Part shown: piece after piece, positions 33,871 through 43,338 of the stretch
How positions within the stretch are numbered: the first letter of the stretch is position 1
Layout: the number at the start of each line of letters is the position of its first letter
NCBI RefSeq assembly: GCF_947170395.1
Contig: NZ_CAMVTE010000003.1
Span: 1 to 64,000 of the forward strand
Origin: an uncultured Methanobrevibacter sp.
Lineage (GTDB): Archaea > Methanobacteriota > Methanobacteria > Methanobacteriales > Methanobacteriaceae
Reading direction: 5' to 3'
Length of the DNA: 64,000 nucleotides
Notes under the pieces: generated by a model
The model's database searches: none
The model's input: only the letters and a program-made list of their open reading frames with translations
What the model was told of the DNA's origin: nothing
Program-made: the position numbers and the translations under genes

Positions 33871-34758
33871 CTAGATAATTACCACATTATCTGCTATTTC
33901 ATCAGCTTTTTGCCTAATTTGTGAGATGTCCACACCAGGAAATGCATCAATTACGCACAAATCGGCGTGTTCCACATCCAAATCTTCAAAGGCACCCTGA
34001 TGTATTTCATAGCCATCATCAATGCCGTTAATTTCCAGATTGTTTTTCAACGCTTCAATCATTTCGGGATTGATGTCATTGAATATTACCTTTTCAAACC
34101 CTAATTTTAGCAGATAGATTCCAAGAGCTCCCAAACCGCACATTGAATCAATTACAACCCCTTTTTTAATATCGTTATTGTTAATGTGGTTGTGCAGTCT
34201 GACCAGCTTGTCTTCGGTTGTTACAGCCACTTCAATATGGTGAACTGACTGGTTTTTGACAATTACCAACTTTTCACCGAGAAGCGTTCTCATCACATTG
34301 ATTTGAGTGTCATCTCCCGCAAGAATTTCAAAGTGATTGATGGATGAATCCTTATCAAGTTGGCCTGCAACGTTTTGAGGACTTCCCTTAAGAACGCATT
34401 TGACTTCCGGAACTTCCCCAATCAATTTCAATGCCACCTCTTCGGTAAAGTCCGGATGGAGCAATATCAATGTATCTTCACCAATGAACTGAGGATTTAA
34501 GCTGCTGAAATAAAATTCAGACAACGGAACCGGCGAATTGCGTCTTAGTGTTGCCTTTTCAGGAACGATTTCAGATTCAATCATTATCTTCAGTATATGA
34601 CTCATCACAACATCCAACGGCCTTTTGCCGCAACTGCATCTCATGTAGTCCCCATCATAATCATCAAAATTTATCAAATCCCTAAGAGGGGAAAATTTCT
34701 TTATCTGAACGTCCCGGCAGTTTTCACATTCATGCAGCGAGTTAATTTTTTCATCCAA
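33871..34758 (-). CDS. Class I SAM-dependent methyltransferase with N-terminal Cys motifs
   Basis: VIDSMCGLGALGIYLLKLGFEKVIFNDINPEMIEALKNN. Confidence 0.75.
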   Translation of the reverse strand: MDEKINSLHECENCRDVQIKKFSPLRDLINFDDYDGDYMRCSCGKRPLDVVMSHILKIMIESEIVPEKATLRRNSPVPLSEFYFSSLNPQFIGEDTLILLHPDFTEEVALKLIGEVPEVKCVLKGSPQNVAGQLDKDSSINHFEILAGDDTQINVMRTLLGEKLVIVKNQSVHHIEVAVTTEDKLVRLHNHINNNDIKKGVVIDSMCGLGALGIYLLKLGFEKVIFNDINPEMIEALKNNLEINGIDDGYEIHQGAFEDLDVEHADLCVIDAFPGVDISQIRQKADEIADNVVII

Positions 34759-34892
34759 ATCAATGATAATATCACCCTAAAATTCTTCTTACAATACAAT
34801 ATTGATTTTGGAGTGTTATTATGCTTTCGCAAGTAATAAAAAATATATAAATTAGTAATACTAATCTAAAAACACCTAAAAAATTCTTAAAG

Positions 34893-36323
34893 GTGAAAAA
34901 CGTGAACAATAATGAGATTATACCGCAATATGACGTTGTCAGACAAGATTACACTCAAAAGGAAAAAGTTCTCTTAGGAGAACTTCGTGAAAATTTGGTT
35001 GATTTGGCCATATCATCAGGTGAAAACTTCCAGCCCGATGAAGAAAAACTTCTAAACGACATCAAAAACTTCCTGTTTGCAAGGTTTACAGGCGACGGTG
35101 AAAAGATATCTGCCGAATATCTCGACAAGCTATCCAACAAAATCCTAAGGGATTTAATCGGATACGGTGAAATCGATTCACTGATACATGATGACGATTT
35201 GGAAGAGATAATGATCAACGGCATTGACAAGCCAGTATTCGTATACCACAGGAAATACGGAATGATGAAGACAAATGTCAAATTCAGCGATGAAAAGGAG
35301 CTGATGGATCTGATAGATTCAATAGCCAGACAGATTAACAGAAGAATTGACCAGGAATCTCCGATATTGGACGGAAGACTGGCTGACGGCTCAAGAATCA
35401 ACGCAACAATACCCCCAGCATCAGCCGACGGCCCTTCACTTACAATCAGGAAATTCAAAAAAGACCCACTCACAATAATTGATTTGATAAAATCAAAAAC
35501 AATATCAGTTGAACTTGCAGCATTCCTGTGGCTGTGCTTTGACGGTTTAGGCGTTAAATCCGCAAATGCAATAATATCAGGAGGAACAAGTTCCGGCAAG
35601 ACAACAACACTGAACGCCCTTTGCGCATTTATTAATCCAAAGGAAAGAATCATAACCATTGAAGACACTTTAGAGCTTCAGATTCCTCACGAACACGTCA
35701 TCAGAATGGAAACAAAACCTGCAAATGTCGAAAACAAAGGAGAGCTTACAATGAATGACCTTGTAAAAAACTCCCTAAGGCAACGTCCGGACCGCATAAT
35801 TGTAGGTGAAGTTCGAGCGGGAGAGGCGATTACCCTTTTTACAGCATTGAATACCGGACACTCAGGATTTGGAACACTGCATTCAAATGATGCTCGTGAA
35901 ACAATTACACGACTAACCAATGAACCGATGTCCGTTCCTGAAATCATGATACAGGCAATTGACTTTATAATAATGCAAAACAGGATTTACACATCAACAG
36001 GAGTTTCATACAGAAGAATCAGCGAAGTTGCAGAGGTTGTCGGAATCGAAGAGGGAGTTGTACAGCTAAATAAGATCTTTGAATGGAATCCAGAAACAGA
36101 CAGGATTGAAAATGTCAGCATTTCAAGCAAATTCCTATCACAGATTGCAAACCTAAGCGGAAATACAATAAATGAGATTCACAGGGAAATTGAAAACCGG
36201 GAAACCGTGCTGAACCACATGGTAAAGCATGACATCCGTGATGTAGATGATGTCAAAACAATTCTGGATTTATATTTCAAGGACAGCCAGAAAGTGCTGA
36301 ACAGAATAATGCTTGGCAGGTGA
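34893..36323 (+). CDS. Type II/IV secretion ATPase (TadA/CpaF-like)
   Basis: [19 protein letters not shown] Walker [26 protein letters not shown]. Confidence 0.9.
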   Translation: MKNVNNNEIIPQYDVVRQDYTQKEKVLLGELRENLVDLAISSGENFQPDEEKLLNDIKNFLFARFTGDGEKISAEYLDKLSNKILRDLIGYGEIDSLIHDDDLEEIMINGIDKPVFVYHRKYGMMKTNVKFSDEKELMDLIDSIARQINRRIDQESPILDGRLADGSRINATIPPASADGPSLTIRKFKKDPLTIIDLIKSKTISVELAAFLWLCFDGLGVKSANAIISGGTSSGKTTTLNALCAFINPKERIITIEDTLELQIPHEHVIRMETKPANVENKGELTMNDLVKNSLRQRPDRIIVGEVRAGEAITLFTALNTGHSGFGTLHSNDARETITRLTNEPMSVPEIMIQAIDFIIMQNRIYTSTGVSYRRISEVAEVVGIEEGVVQLNKIFEWNPETDRIENVSISSKFLSQIANLSGNTINEIHREIENRETVLNHMVKHDIRDVDDVKTILDLYFKDSQKVLNRIMLGR

Positions 36324-36327
36324 AGAC

Positions 36328-37233
36328 ATGTTAAACAGGTTTTTCATATTGATTGGGACAATAGTATTGTCCACAATCACATTTTTTAAAAACATTTCAT
36401 TTAAAAGGCAATCTCCCAAAAAGGAGCAGGCAAATGAAACTGCAACATCAATCTTTTCTAGACTGAGCTTCGAAACAACACAACCAAAACATGATGACGA
36501 CAAACTGGATAAAATAAGGGAACGTTTAATGCCTGTAATGCTTAAAAAAACATCAATAAAAGTCATGATTGCAGTCTGCATCATATCCCTAATCATATTG
36601 CCGTTGGAAATAAGCGGAATATTTTTAACAGCACTTGGAATGTTTTATGTATTTCTGATTTATTATCCCAAAATAAAACAGCAAAAAAACTATTCCGACC
36701 TAAATCAGGAGCTGCCCTATGCTCTAAGACATATGGGAATTGAGCTTAAATCCGGAAAGGGACTTCATGATACACTGATAACAATAAAAGAAGCAAACTA
36801 TGGGACATTTTCCAAGGAAATCAACAGAGTCCTTGAGGAGGTTAAATTCGGAAAATCAACTGAGGATGCACTGCTTGAGATGTCAAAGCGGGTGAAATCC
36901 GAAGGGCTTCAAAGGGCAGTCCAGCAAATTGTAGGCACTTTAAGGGTTGGAGGAAATCTGGCCCGCAGCCTGGACATTATTGCAAATGACATTTCATTTG
37001 AGATGCAAATCAAACTGAAGGAATACGCGCAGAGATTAAATTCATTCATTTTAATATATACGTTCATAGCCATTTTAGCTCCTGTAATCGGTTTGATAAT
37101 TCTGATGGCCGGTTCTACCGTAATGGGAGATGTGATATCCTCAAGTTTACTGCTGGTGATATATTCACTCTTTTTCCCGATGATTGTGATGTTTATGGGA
37201 GTGTTTATTAAAAAATTAGAGCCTAAAGTGTGA
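36328..37233 (+). CDS. Type II secretion system F/TadC-like membrane protein
   Basis: ELPYALRHMGIELKSGKGLHDTL, C-terminal TMs. Confidence 0.8.
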   Translation: MLNRFFILIGTIVLSTITFFKNISFKRQSPKKEQANETATSIFSRLSFETTQPKHDDDKLDKIRERLMPVMLKKTSIKVMIAVCIISLIILPLEISGIFLTALGMFYVFLIYYPKIKQQKNYSDLNQELPYALRHMGIELKSGKGLHDTLITIKEANYGTFSKEINRVLEEVKFGKSTEDALLEMSKRVKSEGLQRAVQQIVGTLRVGGNLARSLDIIANDISFEMQIKLKEYAQRLNSFILIYTFIAILAPVIGLIILMAGSTVMGDVISSSLLLVIYSLFFPMIVMFMGVFIKKLEPKV

Positions 37234-37256
37234 AAAAAAATAAAAAAAGGAAGGAA

Positions 37257-37976
37257 TTAACCGAAGAAGGTTTCAATTCCTTTTGATGCCAGCAATCCTA
37301 CGAAGGCACCTTGTTCATCCATTACAATATTTCCTTTGGAGTATTGGTCAATAGCCGCATTAATCATTCCTGATTTTACTGCAGGGTCTTTTGCAGCATT
37401 TGCAGCTGCCTTAACAATTTCAAGTACAGCGTCGCCTCTTGAAACACCGTTACCCCAATCCTCTTCACGTATGAAATCTATACCGCTTACCTGCATTTTG
37501 GATCCGTTTATTTCCAAAGGACCTGCAGCAGCAAGAACGGCATCCAATGCTTGGGTATTGACCGCTACAACAGAATCGATTTCAACATTGGTATTATATT
37601 GCACGATTTCCTTTGCATATCTCATTGCAACGGAATTGTCAGAGTCCCAGAATGCATCGTGAAGAAGCAGCCTTGATCCTGCTCCCTGAGACTGCGCTTC
37701 AGAAGGTTCTGATGCTGTAGGGTGAGTCATTCCACCAGGATAAATGGCTGTGTAATTTTTTAAAGTACCGTCTTCCAAGTGAACGATGAATGCCATGTCA
37801 CATGCCCCCATACCCGGCCTTGTTTCACTTTCATCGATGGCACATACCAAAATATTTTTGCTTCCTTCAGTAAGTTCACTGTTGGTTCCGATAAACAATG
37901 CACCACCAATTATGGCAACAAGACCTATGAGAACAACAATTAAAATAACAAGTATTAATTTTCTAGTCCTATCCAT
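37257..37976 (-). CDS. DUF4012-family extracytoplasmic protein
   Basis: N-terminal TM; ILVCAIDESETRPGMGACDMAFI ... AAGPLEINGSKM. Confidence 0.65.
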   Translation of the reverse strand: MDRTRKLILVILIVVLIGLVAIIGGALFIGTNSELTEGSKNILVCAIDESETRPGMGACDMAFIVHLEDGTLKNYTAIYPGGMTHPTASEPSEAQSQGAGSRLLLHDAFWDSDNSVAMRYAKEIVQYNTNVEIDSVVAVNTQALDAVLAAAGPLEINGSKMQVSGIDFIREEDWGNGVSRGDAVLEIVKAAANAAKDPAVKSGMINAAIDQYSKGNIVMDEQGAFVGLLASKGIETFFG

Positions 37977-38077
37977 AATTCCTACCTACTATAAACTTAT
38001 TAAAATTAGTTGATAATATCTAGTTTATATTACTTAAATATTATTGGATTTCTAAAAGAAAAAAGAAAAGAATTTGA

Positions 38078-38191
38078 TTAGTGGCAGTTACATCCAAAAA
38101 AGAAACACCATAATTTTTTTAAAATGCTTTTTTTCTCTTTGGATTCCTCTTTGATTTCGCAGCATTTTGCTTTTTTTACATCGTTTGCCAT
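38078..38191 (-). CDS. Small 37-aa Cys-containing protein (MANDVKKAKCCEIKEESKEKKSILKKLWCFFFGCNCH)
   Basis: RBS GGTGAT before ATG at 38191; preceded by palindromes/TATA like feo promoters; shorter start chosen over the 38281 ORF-track start. Confidence 0.6.
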   Translation of the reverse strand: MANDVKKAKCCEIKEESKEKKSILKKLWCFFFGCNCH

Positions 38192-38224
38192 TAAAATCAC
38201 CGTTTTTAAATGAATAAGATAGGT

Positions 38225-38255
38225 GAAATTAAATATGGATTTCATATTTAATTTC
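38225..38255 (-). repeat. Perfect 13-bp inverted repeat in the leader of the 37-aa ORF
   Basis: GAAATTAAATATG(38225-38237)/CATATTTAATTTC(38243-38255). Confidence 0.75.
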
Positions 38256-38365
38256 GTGAGAGTAGTTATATGCTTCACCAAATCAGAAAGAGAGTTAAAC
38301 TAATTCAGTGAATCGGAGTAAGTAATTTGGTTTAACCAAAATACATCAGCAATCAAAATTAGATT

Positions 38366-38440
38366 TTTAGGTAGACCTAATTTTTATCACTATACATAAT
38401 GTTATTGAAGGAAGTATATAAATGTTTAGGTTAACCTAAA
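38366..38440 (-). promoter_or_regulatory. Promoter with two DtxR-type palindromes for the 37-aa ORF
   Basis: TTTAGGTTAACCTAAA (38425-38440), TATA (38415-38422), TTAGGTCTACCTAAA (38366-38380). Confidence 0.65.
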
Positions 38441-38447
38441 AAAGGGA

Positions 38448-38474
38448 GGTGTTTAACATATTCTGTTAAACACC
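38448..38474 (-). terminator. Hairpin terminator-like element
   Basis: GGTGTTTAACA/TGTTAAACACC perfect 11-bp stem followed on minus strand by TCCCTTTTTT. Confidence 0.5.
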
Positions 38475-38510
38475 AAATTTGAGGAAAAATATAGTATGTG
38501 ATCAAATTTT

Positions 38511-38721
38511 AAAAAAATAATGGAGAGGTGTTTATCTGGAGAGTCATAAACACCGAAATTCGTTTTGGAAAATTTTTGGCAGATAAGTTTCCCATATTAA
38601 ATTAGAAAATTGTGAAAAGCTAATTTAATATCTATATTTTTGGAGATTGTATTATTATCGACTAATAATGTATGTTTTGTTTGAAGTGAATATTTAGGTA
38701 AACCTAAATATATGACACTTG
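38511..38721 (-). ncRNA. Putative iron-regulated small RNA, copy 2
   Basis: Diverged inverted copy of 29420-29640; stems 38594-38605/38620-38631 and 38527-38535/38546-38554, then A-run 38511-38517 (T-tract on minus). Confidence 0.65.
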
Positions 38722-38778
38722 TATTAAAGTTTGTCATCATAGTATATAAATGTTTCTAAATTTTTAGGTATGCCTAAA
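38693..38778 (-). promoter_or_regulatory. Promoter of putative sRNA copy 2: palindrome - TATA - palindrome
   Basis: TTTAGGCATACCTAAA (38763-38778), TTTATATA (38743-38750), TTTAGGTTTACCTAAA (38693-38708), minus strand. Confidence 0.7.
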
Positions 38779-38849
38779 TTAATTGCAAAATAATAAATTA
38801 ATGAAAAAATAAGTAAAAAATGATAAAAAAAGAAAAGAAATTGAAAGAT

Positions 38850-39119
38850 TTACATCAATCTTCCAACGCCAGTGATTTCAATACTTGCTACGCCTTCAAT
38901 AGCTTGAACCATTTCTTCAACAGCTTCAGATCCGCCTTCACCGTCTTCGGTGATGAAGTTTAAGATAATTGCAACTAAACCAAATGCAATTGGTTCTTCA
39001 GCAATATCATGGATTTCAGCGCCTTCAGGCATTGAATCTTTAATGGTTGCTTTAATAGCTTCTAAATCTACATCAGGACTGTCTGGCATAATTTTCATAG
39101 TTGTTAATACTTCACCCAT
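38850..39119 (-). CDS. Archaeal elongation factor 1-beta
   Basis: MGEVLTTMKIMPDSPDVDLEAIKATIK ... IAFGLVAI. Confidence 0.9.
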   Translation of the reverse strand: MGEVLTTMKIMPDSPDVDLEAIKATIKDSMPEGAEIHDIAEEPIAFGLVAIILNFITEDGEGGSEAVEEMVQAIEGVASIEITGVGRLM

Positions 39120-39142
39120 TCTAATTCCTCCATTTAATAAAC

Positions 39143-39304
39143 TTATGGTCCTTCAAATCCGCATTCACATTTGTAAGCGTGACCAAAAGTACGGCATTTT
39201 TCACATCTTGCTATTTTTGCTCCACATTCAGGACATTCGAATTCAACGAATGGTCCTGTTAATGGAATTTCTTGTTTACATGAAATACATTCTACAGTTT
39301 TCAT
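39143..39304 (-). CDS. Zn-ribbon RNA-binding-like protein (53 aa; not in ORF track)
   Basis: MKTVECISCKQEIPLTGPFVEFECPECGAKIARCEKCRTFGHAYKCECGFEGP*; upstream of EF-1beta. Confidence 0.8.
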   Translation of the reverse strand: MKTVECISCKQEIPLTGPFVEFECPECGAKIARCEKCRTFGHAYKCECGFEGP

Positions 39305-39306
39305 TT

Positions 39307-39975
39307 TCAATCACCTGTTATTTGTGTGTAATCGAAATTATAATCATTTACATTATCATCTATAAGAGATAAAACCCTTTCGGGATATTTTCCGTTCACA
39401 ACATAACAATTAGTCCCAAACCTTAATAAAAGACTAGGCAACATTACATCAATCGATGACTCCTGAAAAGTTAGTAATTTTGTTGCATCGATTTTACTTA
39501 TGAATGTTGAACCAGGCTCTTTCGGTTCTTGGGTATATATACCATTTACATTTGTTACTATTAAAAGGTTTGCATTTAAAAGGTGTGAAATGTATGCTGC
39601 AATCGAATCTGAAGTCACATCCCAGCTGCATTCAAAGGGATCTTCTGTTTTTAAAAACTTGGAAACTGCAAAAATAGGAGTTAAACCTTCATCTGAAATG
39701 TCATTAACCTCTTCAATCGTATAGGCTAGTTTTGCTGATTCCACCTTATCATTGACCAGCTTAGCTATTATGTCCATGCAATCAATGGCTGTCCAGTGGT
39801 TAACTTCCTCAGAAAAATTCTGTTCATCATTATATTTACGGATAAGATTTGCAAAATCGCCGCCCCCAAGAACAATGCATGAATTGGTGTTTTTTAGCTT
39901 TTTTGCCAAATCTATTGCATAATCCGGGAACAGACTTCCCCCAATTTTTACAACCTGTTTTATGATAATAATCAC
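39307..39975 (-). CDS. mfnE: Amino acid kinase-family protein, MfnE-like
   Basis: VVKIGGSLFPDYAIDLAKKL, CIVLGGGDFANLIRKY. Confidence 0.75.
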   Translation of the reverse strand: MIIIIKQVVKIGGSLFPDYAIDLAKKLKNTNSCIVLGGGDFANLIRKYNDEQNFSEEVNHWTAIDCMDIIAKLVNDKVESAKLAYTIEEVNDISDEGLTPIFAVSKFLKTEDPFECSWDVTSDSIAAYISHLLNANLLIVTNVNGIYTQEPKEPGSTFISKIDATKLLTFQESSIDVMLPSLLLRFGTNCYVVNGKYPERVLSLIDDNVNDYNFDYTQITGD

Positions 39976-40020
39976 GACCCTGTTTAATTAAAAGTAGACC
40001 TCATCAAATGATAGTTTAGA

Positions 40021-40359
40021 CTATAAAAGTTTCAAATCCCCTGTCACTTCGTCAAGTATTTCATCCTCATCAGGACCAAGCGCCAAAACTGTAATGCTTG
40101 ATGTAGGTATCTGAGTGCGTCCAGCATCAACTACCAAATAATTGGCAATACCCTTTTCATCAGCCAACTTCTTAAGTTCAATCAGCTCCTCTTTGGTTTG
40201 AACCTTTAAAACAACTTTGGCATAAGCCTCATTTTCCCACTTTCGGATTTTACCTGCAGGTGATTTTTTATATGCTCCAATGGCTCCATGACAGCACTGT
40301 GCTGCAATTTTACCCTTGCGCATTTTTAAATCTGTTCTGACAATCATTACCTGTTTCAT
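40021..40359 (-). CDS. pth2: Peptidyl-tRNA hydrolase Pth2
   Basis: VRTDLKMRKGKIAAQCCHGAIG, VDAGRTQIPTSSITVLALGP. Confidence 0.93.
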   Translation of the reverse strand: MKQVMIVRTDLKMRKGKIAAQCCHGAIGAYKKSPAGKIRKWENEAYAKVVLKVQTKEELIELKKLADEKGIANYLVVDAGRTQIPTSSITVLALGPDEDEILDEVTGDLKLL

Positions 40360-40364
40360 AATAC

Positions 40365-41186
40365 TCACAAATTATGTCTTTCTTTAATTTCAAGGACTTT
40401 ATCTAAAGGAATACATGATTTTTCAGCAATTATTTCAGGCTCATCACCTGATTTTAAAAAATTAACAATAATCTGTTCCATACCCGCCCTGTATTTGTTT
40501 TCGCCATATTCATCAATTAAGCTCATTCTATCACCTAATCTATCACAAATATTATTACGTTCCAAATCATCTTCAACGAATTTATCGGTTGTTAACCACA
40601 AAATACCCAATGCCAATTCCAATTGAGAAATAGACAAATTTTTCAATTTATAAATTAATTTAACAACCTTATAAATATATTCAACAATATTCTTACCTTT
40701 TTTGCTTAATGGAACTAAAGATAATAATATCACATCTTTACTGGTTGGAATCTCTTTATTTTTAAGTTTAGTTTCAACATTATTAATTATTTCGCTACTG
40801 CTCAAATTATTCAAACCGATAACAGTATACTTGAAAGAATTTAATTTGTTGCATTTGTATTCAACAATCTTTGAATCCTCATCAGTGCTTAAAACCACCA
40901 AATTAACTTCCTTATCATTCTCCTTATGCTGGTCAGTTATTGCAACATATGAATGTGCTCTTCTTGAGAAATCATCACCGACTTTTGTACTTTGAAACTC
41001 GACAATTAAGTTTTCATCATCCAAGTCCAAAATCAAATCAGGTTTGTAGGTAGTTGGATCAATTTGTCTTAGCTCTTTAGTCCAGACTTTAACGTTTTGA
41101 GATTCAATGCCCATAATATCCAAAAGAATACGGGCATCCACATCCGCAACATTTTTAAATAACATATCTTCTTGGAACTCTGCCAT
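40365..41186 (-). CDS. PD-(D/E)XK nuclease-like protein (transposase/Rpn-like family)
   Basis: PDLILDLDDENLIVEFQST (D...ExQ core). Confidence 0.55.
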   Translation of the reverse strand: MAEFQEDMLFKNVADVDARILLDIMGIESQNVKVWTKELRQIDPTTYKPDLILDLDDENLIVEFQSTKVGDDFSRRAHSYVAITDQHKENDKEVNLVVLSTDEDSKIVEYKCNKLNSFKYTVIGLNNLSSSEIINNVETKLKNKEIPTSKDVILLSLVPLSKKGKNIVEYIYKVVKLIYKLKNLSISQLELALGILWLTTDKFVEDDLERNNICDRLGDRMSLIDEYGENKYRAGMEQIIVNFLKSGDEPEIIAEKSCIPLDKVLEIKERHNL

Positions 41187-41415
41187 ATATGACACCTCCA
41201 AAGTTAATTGATTATTATTAGTTAAAACTAGTTAAAATTAATTTATAATCAAATTAAAGCATATAATTTTAAATAAAATGGTTTTTAAAGAACAATTTTG
41301 CAGATTCAAAGCAATATTCCAAAATTAAAGCAATTTTGAAAACTAAATTCTTACAATAATTTAATTAAATAGAATTAACAAAATTATTTATGATTATATT
41401 TTTAAGGAGATTATA

Positions 41416-43194
41416 ATGACTCGTATTTCAATTTTAGATAAAGACAGATGTCAACCGAAAAAATGTGATTATGTCTGCATCAATTACTGTCCTGGCGTTA
41501 GAATGGATGAGGACACAATTGTAATTGATGAAGACACCAAAAAACCGTTGATATCAGAAGAATTATGTGAAGGGTGCGGAATATGTACAAACCGCTGCCC
41601 ATTTGACGCTATTACAATCATTAACTTACCTGAAGCGGCCGGTGAGCCAATCCACAGGTTCGGACAGAACCAGTTTGAACTGTTCGGCCTTCCATCTTTA
41701 GAAGAAGGAACTGTTTTAGGGCTTTTAGGTCAAAACGGTATCGGTAAATCCACAATCATGAATATTCTGGCCGGAAACCTGATACCTAACTTCGGAGACT
41801 ATGAAAATCCGGCAGATAACTGGGATAATGTTATTGAATATTATAAGGGATCCGCACTTCAGAAGTATTTCAAAGACCTCTCAGAAGGCAATGTGAAAAC
41901 CATATTAAAACCGCAGATGGTCGACAAGCTTCCGAAAGTCGTGAAAGGTAAAGTAAGAGACCTGCTTACAAACGTCAATGAACGTGACAAGCTGGACTAC
42001 GTCACCAAGGAACTTCAGCTTGAAAATGTCCTCGACAGGAAAATGGAAAACCTGAGTGGTGGGGAACTTCAAAGGGTTGCAATAGCCGCAACAGTGCTTA
42101 GGGAAGGGGATTTCTACTACTTCGACGAACCTACCTCCTGGCTTGACGTATCCCAAAGACTGAATGCAGTTAAGGTTATCAGATCCCTTGCCGAAGAAGG
42201 CAAAAGCGTTCTTGTAATTGAACACGACCTTGCAACTTTGGATGCTCTATCCGACAATATTCACATTTTATACGGTACTCCCGGAGGATACGGTGTAGTA
42301 TCCGGAAGAAAAGGAGTCAGATTAGGTATCAATGCATACATAAAAGGATTTTTAGCTGAAGAAAACGTGAGAATCAGAAGAAACCCGATTGAGTTTACAA
42401 TCAGACCTCCGACTCCTGAAGATGAAGGGGATGCACTTGCAAGCTATACTGACCTGAGCAAAGACTATGACGGATTCAAACTGACTGCAGATGCAGGTGA
42501 AATATTTTATGATGAAATCGTAACAGCATTCGGTTCAAACGGTATAGGTAAAACCACATTTGCTAAAATGCTTGCAGGAGTGGAAGATCCTACAACCGGA
42601 GAAGTTGATGAGGAAGTGACAATTGCATACAAGCCACAGTACATAGTTTCCAACTTTGAAGGAAGCGTCAGTGACTTTTTATACATGAATGCTCCAAGTT
42701 TCGGAAGCAAAATCTTTGAAAGCGAAATAATGAATCCACTAACTTTAAATGAACTTTTAGACAAACCTGTCAAAGGACTGAGTGGAGGAGAGCTTCAAAG
42801 ACTGGCAATTGCAGTAACACTTGCAAAGGATGCGGAAATATATCTTTTTGACGAACCTACAGCGTTTTTGGATGTTGAACAAAGACTTGTGGCTGCAAGA
42901 GTCATCAGAAAACTGGTTGAAAGCAGAAATGCAGCTTCACTTATTGTTGACCACGATATCGTATTTATCGATTATATCTCTGATAGAGCAATGGTATTTG
43001 ACGGAACACCTGGTTTGAACGGTCATGCGTCAAAGCCTACTGATTTGAGAAGTGCAATGAATGAATTTTTAGGAAATCTGAACATTACATTCAGAAGAGA
43101 TAAGGAAACAAAAAGGCCAAGGGTCAACAAACTCGACAGTTATAAAGACCGTGAACAAAAAGAAAAAGGAGAATATTACTACCTCTCCGATTAG
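41416..43194 (+). CDS. Ribosome recycling/biogenesis ATPase RLI (ABCE1)
   Basis: N-terminal Fe-S ferredoxin motifs, two ABC domains with LSGGELQR. Confidence 0.95.
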   Translation: MTRISILDKDRCQPKKCDYVCINYCPGVRMDEDTIVIDEDTKKPLISEELCEGCGICTNRCPFDAITIINLPEAAGEPIHRFGQNQFELFGLPSLEEGTVLGLLGQNGIGKSTIMNILAGNLIPNFGDYENPADNWDNVIEYYKGSALQKYFKDLSEGNVKTILKPQMVDKLPKVVKGKVRDLLTNVNERDKLDYVTKELQLENVLDRKMENLSGGELQRVAIAATVLREGDFYYFDEPTSWLDVSQRLNAVKVIRSLAEEGKSVLVIEHDLATLDALSDNIHILYGTPGGYGVVSGRKGVRLGINAYIKGFLAEENVRIRRNPIEFTIRPPTPEDEGDALASYTDLSKDYDGFKLTADAGEIFYDEIVTAFGSNGIGKTTFAKMLAGVEDPTTGEVDEEVTIAYKPQYIVSNFEGSVSDFLYMNAPSFGSKIFESEIMNPLTLNELLDKPVKGLSGGELQRLAIAVTLAKDAEIYLFDEPTAFLDVEQRLVAARVIRKLVESRNAASLIVDHDIVFIDYISDRAMVFDGTPGLNGHASKPTDLRSAMNEFLGNLNITFRRDKETKRPRVNKLDSYKDREQKEKGEYYYLSD

Positions 43195-43231
43195 ATATTC
43201 CCTTATTTTCCATCACCACCCATTTATTAAA

Positions 43232-43272
43232 AGTATTACTTTTTATACTGATTTTAATGATTTAGTAATACT
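43232..43272 (+). promoter_or_regulatory. Paired AGTATTACT/AGTAATACT sites upstream of nicotianamine synthase-like gene
   Basis: AGTATTACT 43232-43240 and AGTAATACT 43264-43272, 32 bp apart. Confidence 0.45.
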
Positions 43273-43338
43273 TTATTTTTAATTTAAAAACTTTAATATA
43301 ATTTAACCCATAAACATTTATTCAACCACAATTTAAAA

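Noticed and set aside
34955-35668. 237-aa minus-strand ORF inside the TadA-like ATPase gene
   Set aside because: Antisense shadow of a conserved ATPase; Ser/Ile-rich low-quality translation, no RBS or domain.
38192-38281. Longer N-terminus (MVKHITTLTKLNMKSIFNFTYLIHLKTVIL) of the 37-aa ORF
   Set aside because: It covers the leader hairpin and lacks a good RBS; the internal ATG at 38191 has GGTGAT upstream.
41905-42225. 106-aa minus-strand ORF within RLI/ABCE1
   Set aside because: Antisense to a highly conserved gene; no supporting signals.
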